Notes: generated by a model not told the origin, from the letters alone. A DNA stretch of 64,000 bases from Iocasia fonsfrigidae (GCF_017751145.1 NZ_CP046640.1:2770137-2834136); one strand, 5' to 3'; shown: positions 34,628 to 44,701, numbered from the stretch's first letter. Made by a program: numbers and translations.

Positions 34628-34800
34628 AGAAAAATAATGCCCTACTAGTATAAGACATTATTAACTGTGATTTTATTATCTTTTTTTTCGGACACATGTC
34701 AATTAAATTCCAGCTATTATATCCTATTTAGGTTTAGCTGGTTCAACATTCACCTTATTTCCCTTAATATAATTATCCTTCATAATATTTAAGACATGGG
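34628..34800 (-). repeat. Intact counterpart of the duplicated helicase 3' end
   Basis: The last codons of the DEAD-box helicase and about 95 nt of downstream DNA match the decayed copy at 9239-9405. Shared blocks include AAATAATGCC, ATGTCAAT and GTTTAGCTGG in the same order. Confidence 0.65.
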
Positions 34801-36313
34801 CACCCATTTCACTGGGGACTTCAACAAAAGTAAAGTTATTATAAACATCAATAGCCCCTATTAGTTTTCCTTCCAGATCTGTTTCCCCGGCAATTGCCCC
34901 CACAATATGTCTAGGACTGATCTTATCCTTCTTACCTATATTAATAAACAACCTGACCATACCTGGTTCTGCACCAGTATCCCCAAAATTATCTCTATAA
35001 TCATTCTCTTCTTCTTTTTCATCTGTTAAAGACATTTTTAGTAATCCAGCTGCAAGTTCTATTGCTGTATAATCATCTTCAAGCAAACCTTCAATAATTT
35101 TGGTATGTTTTCCTAAATGTTCTTTTTCTATATATTTTTTTAAACTACTAACAAATTTTTCAATCTGTACTTCTTCTATATCATTAAGTGAAGGTATATT
35201 TTGGCGCTCAATTTTTATCTTAGTATATTTTTGTATATCACGCAGTTTATAGATATCTTTACCGACAACAAAGGTATAGGCGGTACCCGTCTTACCCGCT
35301 CGACCTGTCCTGCCAATTCTATGGACATAATAATCAGTATCCTGAGGAAGGTCATAGTTAAAAACAGCTTCCACATTATCTACATCAATACCACGGGCTG
35401 CTACATCTGTAGCAACTAAATGCTCTATAATACCATTCCTAAATTTATCCATTACCCGATCTCGCTGGTTTTGATTCATACCACCGTGTAAAGCATCTGC
35501 AAGATATCCCCTGGCCTGAAGCTGTATATTCAATTCATCAACCTGTTTCCTTGTATTACAAAAAATCAAGGATAACTGAGGGAGGTGCATATCAATTAAA
35601 CGTGTTAAAACCTTTAGTTTATCTCCCCTTTTAATCTCATAATAATATTGTTCAATACTAGGTGCTGTTAAATTTTCGTGAGCTATTCTTATTAATTTTG
35701 CATCCTTTTGATACCTTTTACCCAGATTAATTATTGTTTTAGGTATTGTAGCAGAAAAAAATAAAGTCTGCCTATCCTGTGGAATATCCTCTAATATTTT
35801 TTCAATATCATCAATAAAGCCCATATCTAGCATCACATCGGCTTCATCTAATACAAGAAAATCGATACCAGATAACTGTAATGTACCCCTTCGCATATGA
35901 TCCATCACCCTACCAGGTGTACCAATAATAACCTGTACTCCCTTTTTTAAGACCTTGATCTGTCTTTTAATAGATTGTCCACCATAAACAGGTAGAGTAT
36001 GTAAATTCCGTTTGTATCTGGCCAATCTCTTTAATTCTTCAGCAACCTGAATTGCTAATTCCCTGGTAGGACATAATATAATCGCCTGTGGATTTTTATT
36101 ATCTGGGTCAACCCTTTCTAATAAGGGTATCCCAAAAGCTGCTGTCTTTCCTGTTCCTGTTTGCGCCTGTCCTATAATATCTCTGCCCTCTAGTGCTGGC
36201 GGAATAGCATTTGTTTGTATGGGGGTAGTTTCTTCAAATCCCATGTCTTCTATTGCCTTTAATACATCCCTGGATATCTTTAGTTCTTCAAATTTAATTT
36301 TTTTCAAATCCAA
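34724..36313 (-). CDS. DEAD-box ATP-dependent RNA helicase
   Basis: About 529 residues: Q motif TPIQTNAIPP, AQTGTGKTAAF, PTRELAIQV, DEAD (VLDEADVML), SAT, and HRIGRTGRAGKTG. The C-terminal ~75 residues form a DbpA-type RNA-binding domain (RLFINIGKKDKISPRHIVGA). A DeaD/CshA-like cold-inducible helicase; a cold-shock protein gene lies upstream. A GTG at 36319 is too close to AAGGA; a TTG two codons later is better spaced and is chosen tentatively. Confidence 0.94.
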   Translation of the reverse strand: MDLKKIKFEELKISRDVLKAIEDMGFEETTPIQTNAIPPALEGRDIIGQAQTGTGKTAAFGIPLLERVDPDNKNPQAIILCPTRELAIQVAEELKRLARYKRNLHTLPVYGGQSIKRQIKVLKKGVQVIIGTPGRVMDHMRRGTLQLSGIDFLVLDEADVMLDMGFIDDIEKILEDIPQDRQTLFFSATIPKTIINLGKRYQKDAKLIRIAHENLTAPSIEQYYYEIKRGDKLKVLTRLIDMHLPQLSLIFCNTRKQVDELNIQLQARGYLADALHGGMNQNQRDRVMDKFRNGIIEHLVATDVAARGIDVDNVEAVFNYDLPQDTDYYVHRIGRTGRAGKTGTAYTFVVGKDIYKLRDIQKYTKIKIERQNIPSLNDIEEVQIEKFVSSLKKYIEKEHLGKHTKIIEGLLEDDYTAIELAAGLLKMSLTDEKEEENDYRDNFGDTGAEPGMVRLFINIGKKDKISPRHIVGAIAGETDLEGKLIGAIDVYNNFTFVEVPSEMGAHVLNIMKDNYIKGNKVNVEPAKPK

Positions 36314-36369
36314 TTTCACTTCCTTTTTATTCTTTATTATATGTAGTATTTCATTTTCTATCTAAGAAA

Positions 36370-36401
36370 TAAAAACCCTGACTACAAAGATATAGTCAGG
36401 G
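36370..36401 (-). terminator. Intrinsic terminator of the cold-shock gene
   Basis: 9-bp stem CCCTGACTA/TAGTCAGGG with an 8-nt loop followed on the minus strand by TTTTTATTT, 34 nt after the stop. Confidence 0.9.
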
Positions 36402-36434
36402 AATAGTTGCTATATTTTAAAGGCATTATTTACT

Positions 36435-36641
36435 TTATAATGTAACAACATTTGCAGCCTGTGGACCGCGGTCACCATCAACAATCTCAAATTCAACTTC
36501 CTGGCCTTCTTCCAGGTTTTTAAAACCATCTTGTTGAATCGCAGAAAAATGTACAAAAACATCATCATCACCAGAATCTCTTTCAATAAAACCGAAACCT
36601 TTTTGATCATTAAACCATTTTACCTTACCATTGTAAATCAT
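36435..36641 (-). CDS. csp: Cold-shock protein (CspA family)
   Basis: 68 residues, single CSD fold with both RNA-binding motifs: KGFGFIERD (RNP1) and VFVHFSAI (RNP2), and a typical GPQAANVV C-terminus. AGGAGG lies 10 nt upstream of the ATG. Nucleic-acid chaperone, encoded upstream of a DEAD-box helicase that may share its role. Confidence 0.97.
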   Translation of the reverse strand: MIYNGKVKWFNDQKGFGFIERDSGDDDVFVHFSAIQQDGFKNLEEGQEVEFEIVDGDRGPQAANVVTL

Positions 36642-36788
36642 TAAATTGAATTCCTCCTATATTTTCCCTGGGTAATTCTTAACAAATTTTTAATACCCAA
36701 TATCAATAAGTATAATATAATAAATTGTTTATGTCAAGAAGAAACTGCAAATTTATGAATTAAAAAATTCAAATAGTCTTAACAACAT

Positions 36789-37364
36789 TTATCTTTTTTC
36801 AGCTATTTTCTGGCAAAATGCCGTCGCAATCTCCCTGTCAAATTGTGAACCAGCATTATTCAGGATCTCTTCCAGAGCCTCCTTAATTGTAAAAGGGACT
36901 TTACGATAGGGTCTAACAGTAGTCATCGCATCAAAAGCATCAACAATAGAAACAATTCTAGCTGCCAGAGGGATCTCTTCTCCCCTTAATTTATAGGGGT
37001 AACCATTACCATCCCACCTTTCATGGTGGTAACTAATAATATCCAGTATTTCTTTATTGTTAAGGTGTTCCTGCAGCATTTCAGTACCAAAGATTGGGTG
37101 TCTCTTTATTATTTCAAACTCCAGATCATTTAAACACCCCGGTTTATTTAAAATAAGATTGTCCACCTGTACTTTCCCCAGGTCATGTAAAAGAGCACCA
37201 TATTTAATTATCCTTATTTCCCGCTGGCTTAATCCCAGATGTTCAGCCAGCATAATGGCCAACTGACATACCCTTTTAGAATGGCCGCGTAAATATTCAT
37301 TTTTGTTTTTAATTACAGTTAACATTTTCCTTACCTTGAACAACTGCCTCTTCCTGATAATCAT
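36789..37364 (-). CDS. HD-GYP domain protein
   Basis: 191 residues, almost only an HD-GYP domain: HSKRV (28), HD at 60-61, HHERWDGNGYP (113-123, HHE plus a GYP variant), DAFDAMTTVRPYRK. All metal ligands of a cyclic di-GMP phosphodiesterase are present. No sensor domain is fused, unlike most members. GGAGGAAG lies before the ATG. Monocistronic by spacing. Confidence 0.9.
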   Translation of the reverse strand: MIIRKRQLFKVRKMLTVIKNKNEYLRGHSKRVCQLAIMLAEHLGLSQREIRIIKYGALLHDLGKVQVDNLILNKPGCLNDLEFEIIKRHPIFGTEMLQEHLNNKEILDIISYHHERWDGNGYPYKLRGEEIPLAARIVSIVDAFDAMTTVRPYRKVPFTIKEALEEILNNAGSQFDREIATAFCQKIAEKR

Positions 37365-37662
37365 TAATTACTTCCTCCCCTATAAAGTAAAGTGATTAGT
37401 TCATTCATTTAATCGAGAACAATTATCAATTCTTAAATTATTATTTCTTATATTTAAACAGATATTTAGTTTTAGATTAATGATTTATAGCAACTTTATT
37501 TAATTCTTAAAGTAATTACATAAATATATTATATCATAAACTGGAAATATTTTATTATAATATATACTAAGTTAATGACACATTTTGAGTAAATTTAGTT
37601 ATAGATTAAGTAGTCTGGTACAGAATAACACATTCTTAGGCATATTATTTGGAAAAACAACG

Positions 37663-37696
37663 AAAAAATCCAGGACAAAATATACCCTGGATTTTT
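37663..37696 (-). terminator. Intrinsic terminator of the chemoreceptor gene
   Basis: Stem AAAATCCAGG/CCTGGATTTT with an 11-nt loop and T-rich flank on the minus strand, 43 nt after the chemoreceptor stop. The rest of 37365-37662 is AT-rich with no other feature seen. Confidence 0.9.
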
Positions 37697-37739
37697 AACT
37701 TATTCGACTATTAATTATTTGATTTAAAGTCAATAATAT

Positions 37740-39704
37740 TTATATCCTGAACTGATCAACTGTCCGGGAGAGTTCCTGGGCCATCTCAGCCAACTGTCTG
37801 GCTAAAGAAACAATCTCTTCAGTTGCCGCAAGCTGTTCCTCACTGGAAGCTGCTACTTCTTCTGAATTGGAAGCAAATTCTTCACTAACTGAATTAATAT
37901 TTTCTGTGGTTTCTTCTACATTATTACTATATTCATTCATATTAGCAACATTTTCAGAAATATTTTTAAGCTGTTCTTTGAGATTTACGGTGTGTTCCTC
38001 TATAACACTAAATATCTCACCAGTATTATTAATTGACTCAACACTCACTTCCACCAATTGAACATTATTATCCATCTCTTCAACAGCCCCTAAAGAATCT
38101 GACTGAACCTGTTTTACCAGATTAGTAATTTCATTGCTTGCCTTAGCCGACTCTTCAGCAAGTTCCCGTATTTCATCAGCAACTACACTAAAACCCCTGC
38201 CTGCCTCACCAGCCCGGGCTGCCTCAATTGCTGCATTTAAAGCCAGTAAATTAGTCTGTTCAGCTATACCACTAATAAGTTCCACTATTTGCTCAATCTC
38301 TCTGGATCTCTCTCCCAGGGTATTAATGGTTTTAGATACTCCCAGGGTATTTTCCTTCATTTCATTAATATTACTAACAGATTCCTGTACTGAACTGATC
38401 CCCTGCTCTAATTTATCAGTTAACTCAACTGCATTACTACTTAATTCATTAGTACTTATATCTACCCTTTTGATACTGTCACTTAATTTCTTAACATTTG
38501 AGCTTGTTTCCTCTACCCTGATTGACTGCTCCTCAGCACCACTGGCTACGTCCTGTATCGAAGTACCAACCTGTTCAGCAATCTCTCCCACCTGTTCACC
38601 TGAGGCAGACAGTTCCTGACTGGATGCAGCCACCTGGTCAGAGATATTAACTACCTGAGCAATCATTGTTTTTAAGCCACTGAGCATATTATTTAATGAT
38701 TCTCCCAGCTTGCCTATTTCATCTCTTGATACTACCTTTAATTTAGCGAGACGCAGGTTTCCTGTTGATATTGCCTGTGCAAAGCCAGCAGCCTTAATAA
38801 TAGGCTTAGTAACATAATTACCCATTATAAACGCGACTACTATACCAACTAATACCGTAATAATTATACTTATTACCGCCCCCCGGACAATATCAACCAC
38901 TGGTTGAAAAGCCTCTTTAGCAGTAAGCTGTACTACCACACCCCAACCCGTTTCTTTTACTGGTAAATAAGCTGCCAGTTTATTATCACCCTCATAGCTG
39001 TATTCACTGATACCCGTTTTTCCCTCAATAGCTGCTTTAACCGGAGCTAAATGAGAGGCATCAAGCATGTTACTTACTAGTTCTTCATCAGGATGGGCTA
39101 TTATCTTGCCGTTATTTTCCACTATAAATCCATAGCCTGTCTTCCCCGGTTTATATTTAGCCGCAAGTTCACTTAATACCTCCAGATCTATACTGCACCC
39201 AATCACCCCAACAATTCTACCATTGTTTCTGACCGATCTGGCATAAACAACTATTGGAACCTTACGGCTGCCTGATATAATAACATTAGAGAAGTTGGCC
39301 TCTCCCCTGATAGCCTTTTGCATATATTCCCTGTTTGAGCGGTCATCAAGGTCACCGACAGTTTTATAGATCTGCCTCCCGGCCCTATTCATAACATATA
39401 GATTGGCAATATAGGGGTTACCAGCTGTTATAGGGTCTAAGACATCCTTAATTCTTTCAGGATCCATCTCCTTTACCCCAGCTGTCTCTACAATTGAATC
39501 AACAGTTATCCGGGTATTAGTTATCATAGAACCAACTGTATCCCCAAGACCTTCAGCTAATTTCATATTATCATTATATATCTGCTTATTTATTAAAGCT
39601 CTTTCTTGATTTATAGTAATAATACCATATATGATTAGGGGTGTTATCATTAAAAAGACCAGGATTAAAAATAATTTTGTTTTAAAACTCTCCAATACTT
39701 TCAT
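37740..39704 (-). CDS. Methyl-accepting chemotaxis protein with dCache sensor
   Basis: 654 residues: TM1 (about 8-27), periplasmic dCache_1 ligand domain (about 35-270, with [15 protein letters not shown] and [12 protein letters not shown]), TM2 (about 277-300), HAMP (300-355), and a long cytoplasmic signalling hairpin with [20 protein letters not shown] at its tip. The ATG at 39719 contains the GGAGG site, so the ATG at 39704 is used. It relays chemical signals to CheA; the ligand is unknown. A Spo0E-like gene is 64 nt upstream. Confidence 0.95.
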   Translation of the reverse strand: MKVLESFKTKLFLILVFLMITPLIIYGIITINQERALINKQIYNDNMKLAEGLGDTVGSMITNTRITVDSIVETAGVKEMDPERIKDVLDPITAGNPYIANLYVMNRAGRQIYKTVGDLDDRSNREYMQKAIRGEANFSNVIISGSRKVPIVVYARSVRNNGRIVGVIGCSIDLEVLSELAAKYKPGKTGYGFIVENNGKIIAHPDEELVSNMLDASHLAPVKAAIEGKTGISEYSYEGDNKLAAYLPVKETGWGVVVQLTAKEAFQPVVDIVRGAVISIIITVLVGIVVAFIMGNYVTKPIIKAAGFAQAISTGNLRLAKLKVVSRDEIGKLGESLNNMLSGLKTMIAQVVNISDQVAASSQELSASGEQVGEIAEQVGTSIQDVASGAEEQSIRVEETSSNVKKLSDSIKRVDISTNELSSNAVELTDKLEQGISSVQESVSNINEMKENTLGVSKTINTLGERSREIEQIVELISGIAEQTNLLALNAAIEAARAGEAGRGFSVVADEIRELAEESAKASNEITNLVKQVQSDSLGAVEEMDNNVQLVEVSVESINNTGEIFSVIEEHTVNLKEQLKNISENVANMNEYSNNVEETTENINSVSEEFASNSEEVAASSEEQLAATEEIVSLARQLAEMAQELSRTVDQFRI

Positions 39705-39768
39705 TATATGTACCTCCATTTCCTATTATATTGCTCTGCTGTATTGTATTGAACGTTTTTATTATCTT

Positions 39769-39933
39769 TTAACCACGCTGATCTTTCATGACCTGATAAA
39801 TAAACTTATCAATTTTTTGACTCACCTCCAGTACTTTTGGTGAAGTAAGAGTTAGCTTCATAACCTCATCTTTGACCTGATTTTTAAGGGTATTGATTTT
39901 ATTTAATGTAGGGTCGTTCCTTTCGTCTATCAC
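39769..39933 (-). CDS. Spo0E-like aspartyl-phosphate phosphatase
   Basis: A 54-codon gene with GTG start; AGGAGG lies 9 nt upstream. The product (M)IDERNDPTLNKINTLKNQV... ends TSPKVLEVSQKIDKFIYQVM, matching the Spo0E family helical hairpin: the S-Q-x-L-D-x-x-I motif is seen here as SQKIDKFI. Family members dephosphorylate Spo0A-P and delay sporulation. It lies directly upstream of the chemoreceptor in the same direction. The I/F replacements make activity uncertain. Confidence 0.75.
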   Translation of the reverse strand: MIDERNDPTLNKINTLKNQVKDEVMKLTLTSPKVLEVSQKIDKFIYQVMKDQRG

Positions 39934-40224
39934 ATCTATTTTCCTCCTATTATTTTAGGTTTTATAATTTATTATAAATACAATTATCTAATACCTTTAA
40001 GGTTTATTTGCTAGTTTAATTTCTATGTATTATTTCTGTTACTATTGTACCATAATATTTTGAACAAATTATCAAATTTAACCAATTATTTTGACACATT
40101 CTGAGTTGTTATGTTAAAAAATCTACTAATAAATAACAATTGATTAATATTGTGACTAATTTTGTTTTTTTCGTATAAAAAATTTCTATATAATGATGAT
40201 ATTAGTTTATAAGGGGGCAAAAAC
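39934..40224. other. Divergent intergenic region
   Basis: 291 bp between the Spo0E-like gene (-) and the HTH-PAS-HD-GYP gene (+). AT-rich, must hold both promoters; no perfect hexamers were seen. The region before the + gene has a purine-rich AAGGGGG ribosome site at 40211. Confidence 0.4.
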
Positions 40225-41379
40225 ATGAATTCATTTTCATTTCGCTTAAAAAATTTAAGAAAAGAAAAAAATATATCACAGGAAAAATTAGCAAATGATC
40301 TGGGGTATTCCCGGTCCACTATTGCCAATTACGAACAAAATACCAGACTGCCTTCAGCTGATGTTTTGACTAGAATTGCAGACTATTTTGAAGTTTCTTT
40401 AGATTACCTGCTAGGGAGGTCAAATATACGCTTAAGTCTGAAGGACTACCTAACACATAACACCCCAAGCATTCTGTTATTTATTGACTTTGAAAGTGGT
40501 AAAATCATTGAGCACAGCCCAGCTGCTCTATCATACTATGGTTATACCCGCGAACAATTTCTTAATAAAACAATCTTTGATCTACATACCCATCCCAGGG
40601 GGGAGATCAAAATATTAATCGATGAGGCACACAATAAAAAACAGCAGGTCTTTTATTCTAAACATAGATTAGCTAATGGTGAGATTAGAGATGTTAAAAT
40701 AACTATAACCAGCTTAACTATTAATAGTAAAATCATCATAACCTTTTTAATTCAGGATATAACTGATTTTAGAAAAGAAAACATCTTTACTAATATACTC
40801 GATTCTTTACTGCTTACTCTGGGAAAAATTAACTTATATAAAACACCTTATAAAAAAAATCATTCTGAACATGTAGCTGCCCTTGCCTATGAAATAGGTA
40901 AACTCCTATCTCTACCAGCTTATAGACTTAATGCTCTGAAGATTGCTGCCTTACTCCATGATATTGGAGAATTGAATATCCCTTATGATATTCTAAACAA
41001 ACCATCTGGTTTAACAGAAAATGAATTTAATCTTATCAAAGAACATCCTCAGTTTAGTTATGACATAATCAGCAATATCCCTTTTGAACAACCAGTAGCA
41101 AAAATTGTATTACAACACCATGAAAGAATAGATGGCTCAGGTTATCCTAAGGGCTTAAGTAATAGCAATATACTCATTGAAGCAAAAATATTGGCGGTTG
41201 CTGATGTTGTTGATGCTATCACCTCAGATCGGCCATATAGACAGGCCCTGGGAATAGACTATGCCTTAAATGAATTAAAAAGAAACAGCAGGATAAAATA
41301 TGACCCGGATGTAGTTGAGGCCTGTCTTAAATTGTTTAAAAATAAGTTGTTTACATTTAAAAATAAAAAACTAAAATAA
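40225..41379 (+). CDS. XRE-type HTH fused to PAS and HD-GYP domains
   Basis: 384 residues with an unusual order: Cro/CI-type HTH (residues 5-65, ISQEKLANDLGYSRSTIANY), PAS sensor (about 78-182, FIDFESGKIIEHSPAAL), HD-GYP domain (205-375) with H216, HD 245-246, HHERIDGSGYP 298-308. Catalytic residues are complete, so it may both degrade cyclic di-GMP and bind DNA. No membrane segment. It is transcribed away from a chemoreceptor/Spo0E pair and is followed by DUF1657. Function inferred from domains only. Confidence 0.92.
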   Translation: MNSFSFRLKNLRKEKNISQEKLANDLGYSRSTIANYEQNTRLPSADVLTRIADYFEVSLDYLLGRSNIRLSLKDYLTHNTPSILLFIDFESGKIIEHSPAALSYYGYTREQFLNKTIFDLHTHPRGEIKILIDEAHNKKQQVFYSKHRLANGEIRDVKITITSLTINSKIIITFLIQDITDFRKENIFTNILDSLLLTLGKINLYKTPYKKNHSEHVAALAYEIGKLLSLPAYRLNALKIAALLHDIGELNIPYDILNKPSGLTENEFNLIKEHPQFSYDIISNIPFEQPVAKIVLQHHERIDGSGYPKGLSNSNILIEAKILAVADVVDAITSDRPYRQALGIDYALNELKRNSRIKYDPDVVEACLKLFKNKLFTFKNKKLK

Positions 41380-41447
41380 TTACCATAATTAAAAGGCTAA
41401 ATTCAGGAAATAACTAAAGAAGAGTAAGAAAAGGGAGGTGAAACTAA

Positions 41448-41687
41448 ATGAGTGTAGGCAAACAACTCCATCAAACCCTGGCCTCTCTCCGTAGTGCCAA
41501 GACTGATATGGAAACCTATGCCTTATCAACTGAAGATAAAGATGCTCAAAAACTCTATGCCGATTGTGAAAACCAACTGGAAAATATGATCAATAGTTTT
41601 GCTGGCAGGGTAAATTATGTTGAAGAACAGGAACCACAGTATAATGTAAAAAAACAAATGCAGGAAAATAATCAACAAAAATCCTGA
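41448..41687 (+). CDS. DUF1657 domain-containing protein
   Basis: 79 residues, helical: MSVGKQLHQTLASLRSAKTDM then ALSTEDKDAQKLYADCENQL. DUF1657 proteins are small and common in sporulating Firmicutes, often near spoVA-type genes; the function is unknown. AGGGAGG lies 9 nt before the ATG. It follows the HTH-PAS-HD-GYP gene by 68 nt. Confidence 0.88.
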   Translation: MSVGKQLHQTLASLRSAKTDMETYALSTEDKDAQKLYADCENQLENMINSFAGRVNYVEEQEPQYNVKKQMQENNQQKS

Positions 41688-41708
41688 AAATTTAAATGTT
41701 GAACCCAC

Positions 41709-41739
41709 AAAGGAGACTTATCAAATGATAAGTCTCCTT
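41709..41739. terminator. Bidirectional intrinsic terminator
   Basis: 14-bp stem AAGGAGACTTATCA/TGATAAGTCTCCTT with a 2-nt apex, between convergent genes (DUF1657, + and the Mrp operon, -), T-rich on the plus side. Confidence 0.85.
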
Positions 41740-41774
41740 CTTTGTAATTTAAATCCTTAGCTATTTTATTGATT

Positions 41775-43217
41775 CTAATGAAATACTAATTCCCAGTAGA
41801 GTAAAAAAATCAGAAAAAGGGGTATCCACAATAATTGATACTGAAAGTCTTTATATATCAGATTATAAAGATACCTACCTAATTTATCTAAATACCTATT
41901 AACTCTGTTAAACAAGATATCAAGTGATGGTGTTTGCTGTTTTTTTATCTCAAAGCAATTAAAGACCTTAAGAATAAATACAGCAGGCAGCAGGTAGAAA
42001 ATCACCTCTAAAAAGCCAGTTTTGAAATTATACCTGAAATCTATATCCTTTATAATTTTTACAATTAATTCACCATAAAACCCTACTGTTAAAAGTAATA
42101 CAATAATTATAAATAGGGAAAGATATTCAAACTTTCTCAGCTGATATTTATTTCGGGCTCTACCTGATTCCCTTTGTCTTCTAGCAAGCAGATCCCTGAA
42201 AATACCCCAGTACAAAAAACGCAGGGCATATAAAGCAGTTAATAGACTGGAGATAAATAAGAGTATTGAGAAAAATTGTCCGCTATCAATTCCATGTTTT
42301 ATCAGATGTTTACTATTATACCCGGCCAGTAGGGGAATCCCCATCAGAGAACTAAAACTTATGATGATACTTAAACAGCTTACTGTCTGTCTCTGCCAGG
42401 CATCTTTGAAATCATAGATACATCTACTCCCATATTCCTCAATTAAACACCCATTAGTTAAAAACAAAGCTGTTTTGGCCAAACCATGAGCAATAATATG
42501 CAAAATACTACCTAGATAAGCATAGCTAACCCCACTTCCAATCCCAATTGCTATATACCCTAACTGACTGATTGAACTATAGGCCAGCAAAACTTTATAA
42601 TCAATTGCTAAAAGGGCCTTTATCCCACCATAGAAAACCATTAAAAAGCCCAGGATTAGTAGTAAATTACTCCCTTCTGGAATAATCTTTAAGTAAGTAA
42701 TAAAACCAAGTTTTACTACCCAGCCAGATAGTACAGCACTTACCGGAACCGGTGCCTGTGAATGAACTGGAGGCAGCCAGAAATGCAAACCAAAAATAGC
42801 ACTCTTCATTCCCAGACCCAGAATAAGTAAATTTTGCAGCCAGACCTCTTTGATGGGCATTATCTCACTATACCCGGCATTAATAGCCAGCAGTATGGCA
42901 TATAACAAAATACTACTACCTAAAAACTGAACAATAAAATACTGCCCAGCCAGTCCCCTCCCTTTCCAGAGTAACATTAAACTGGTTGAAACACTCACCA
43001 TTTCCCAACCTATCAGGAGAATCAACCACCTCCTGCTAAATATTACAATTAAAAAAGAAAGGATATAAATAAAATTCAACAGATAATATTCCTTCCGCTT
43101 TGTTTTAATACTAAGCCTGGCCAGAGACATAGTTAAGGCTGTCAGTAAGATGCCTGTTATTCCAAAAATAAGATTTAAATTATCTATTTTAAAATTCATC
43201 TTAATAATCTCAGACAT
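41775..43217 (-). CDS. Antiporter-like proton-conducting membrane subunit (extra MrpD/NuoM-type, second copy)
   Basis: 480 residues, 13-14 membrane helices, of the MrpA/D-NuoL/M/N family. Key residues seen: Glu in LIGWEMVSVSTSLML, Lys in LGMKSAIFGLHFWLP, Lys in WVVKLGF, Lys in HGLAKTALF. The HFWLPPVHSQAPVPVSAVLSG-type loop is intact. Last gene of the Mrp operon and a close paralogue of the gene upstream (about 50 percent identical by eye). A C-terminal extension (LDILFNRVNRYLDKLGRYLY) is shared by both. Probably part of the Na+/H+ antiporter complex. Confidence 0.88.
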   Translation of the reverse strand: MSEIIKMNFKIDNLNLIFGITGILLTALTMSLARLSIKTKRKEYYLLNFIYILSFLIVIFSRRWLILLIGWEMVSVSTSLMLLWKGRGLAGQYFIVQFLGSSILLYAILLAINAGYSEIMPIKEVWLQNLLILGLGMKSAIFGLHFWLPPVHSQAPVPVSAVLSGWVVKLGFITYLKIIPEGSNLLLILGFLMVFYGGIKALLAIDYKVLLAYSSISQLGYIAIGIGSGVSYAYLGSILHIIAHGLAKTALFLTNGCLIEEYGSRCIYDFKDAWQRQTVSCLSIIISFSSLMGIPLLAGYNSKHLIKHGIDSGQFFSILLFISSLLTALYALRFLYWGIFRDLLARRQRESGRARNKYQLRKFEYLSLFIIIVLLLTVGFYGELIVKIIKDIDFRYNFKTGFLEVIFYLLPAVFILKVFNCFEIKKQQTPSLDILFNRVNRYLDKLGRYLYNLIYKDFQYQLLWIPLFLIFLLYWELVFH

Positions 43218-43269
43218 AGAATCCTCCCCATATTTACATAATACAAAGGTCTTAATCTGCTTTTATGAG

Positions 43270-44700
43270 CTACATCAACAATATCCAGAGAAAAAGTATT
43301 ACTAAAAATATTGGTATCCATAACAATTGATACTGGAAGTCCTGGTATACTAAATTATAGATAAATTGTCCATTTTTAAATAATATCCTGTTGATATTAT
43401 TAAATAGTTTATCCAATGTTGGTCCAGTACCATGAGGGATTTTATTCCAGGAGATACCCCTTAAAATCAATATTGAAGCCACTGTAAAGGCTGAAACCTC
43501 CAGAAAACCCTTTAAGAAGTTATACTGAAATTCTATTTTCTCAAACATATTAACAATTGTCCCGGAGTAAAAACCTAAAGTAATAAGCAGTACTATAATC
43601 ATAGTTAAAACAAGATACTCACTTTTGCCTATCTGCCCAGAAGATAGTTTGGAATCCCGTTTTTCCCTGGATATCAGATCCCTGAAAACACCCCAGTATA
43701 GAAACCGTACTGAATATAAAGCAGTCAACAGGCTTGCTGCATAGAGAATAATACTAAAGAAAAACCCGTTCTCAAAACCATATTTGATAAGATATTTACT
43801 GTTAAAACCAGCTAGAACAGGAAAACCCATTAAAGATGAAAAACTAATTAGGATACCCAGGCTGGACATTTTATACCTGGGCCACATATTCTTAAATTCA
43901 TAAATACTGCTGCTGCCATATCCTTTAATTAAATTAGCACTCCCCAGAAAAAGCCCGCTTTTAGCCAGACCGTGGGTGATTATATGTAAGATACTCCCCA
44001 GATAGCCATAGATAGTCCCACTACCAATTCCAATAGCAATATAACCCAAATGACTGATTGAACTATAGGCCAGTAAAACCTTATAATTAGTAGCCATCAG
44101 GGCCTTTATTCCACCATAAAAAGCCATCAATAAACCCAGTACTAATAAAAGATTATTTCCCTTGCTAATCAGTTTCAACATGGTGATAAAACCTAATTTA
44201 ACAACCCAGCCTGATGAGACAGCATTAAAGATTACAGAAGCCTGAGAATATATAGCTGGAAGCCAGAAATGCAGCCCAAAGATAGCACTCTTCATCCCCA
44301 GTCCAAAAATAAACAGATTCTGCAGCCAGGTATCACCAATAGCTTGAATCTCAGTATATCCCTGACTAATAGCCACTAAAATAACCAGTAATAAAAAACT
44401 ACTTCCTAAAAACTGAACTATAAAATACTGGGTTGCTAACTCCTTCCCACGCCAGATAAGCATCAAACTGGTAGTAATCGTAACCATTTCCCAAGCTACA
44501 AAGAAAACCAACCAGTCCTGACTAAATATAACAATTAAAAAAGAAAAAACATAAGCAAGATTTAAAATTAAATATTCCCTGCGCTTTACCTCTATATCTG
44601 TCCAGGCAAATAAGATTGTAAAAACAGTCAATAATACCCCAGCAATAGCAATCATCAAGTTTAAACTACTGAAAACAAAGCTGCTCATAATCCCTGCCAT
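43270..44700 (-). CDS. Antiporter-like membrane subunit (extra MrpD/NuoM-type, diverged first copy)
   Basis: 476 residues, paralogue of the following gene. It keeps the membrane Glu (FFVAWEMVTITTSLML) and Lys residues (GLGMKSAIFGLHFWLP, WVVKLGF, HGLAKSGLF), but the loop after HFWLP has become AIYSQASVIFNAVSSG, losing the His and Pro residues conserved in the family. It may therefore have altered ion translocation or a structural role. It begins 1 nt after mrpD and is probably translated in step with it. Confidence 0.88.
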   Translation of the reverse strand: MAGIMSSFVFSSLNLMIAIAGVLLTVFTILFAWTDIEVKRREYLILNLAYVFSFLIVIFSQDWLVFFVAWEMVTITTSLMLIWRGKELATQYFIVQFLGSSFLLLVILVAISQGYTEIQAIGDTWLQNLFIFGLGMKSAIFGLHFWLPAIYSQASVIFNAVSSGWVVKLGFITMLKLISKGNNLLLVLGLLMAFYGGIKALMATNYKVLLAYSSISHLGYIAIGIGSGTIYGYLGSILHIITHGLAKSGLFLGSANLIKGYGSSSIYEFKNMWPRYKMSSLGILISFSSLMGFPVLAGFNSKYLIKYGFENGFFFSIILYAASLLTALYSVRFLYWGVFRDLISREKRDSKLSSGQIGKSEYLVLTMIIVLLITLGFYSGTIVNMFEKIEFQYNFLKGFLEVSAFTVASILILRGISWNKIPHGTGPTLDKLFNNINRILFKNGQFIYNLVYQDFQYQLLWIPIFLVILFLWILLM

Positions 44701-44701
44701 A

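Noticed and set aside
36410-36610. Second minus-strand ORF overlapping the cold-shock gene
   Set aside because: Out-of-frame shadow of CspA with no start context.
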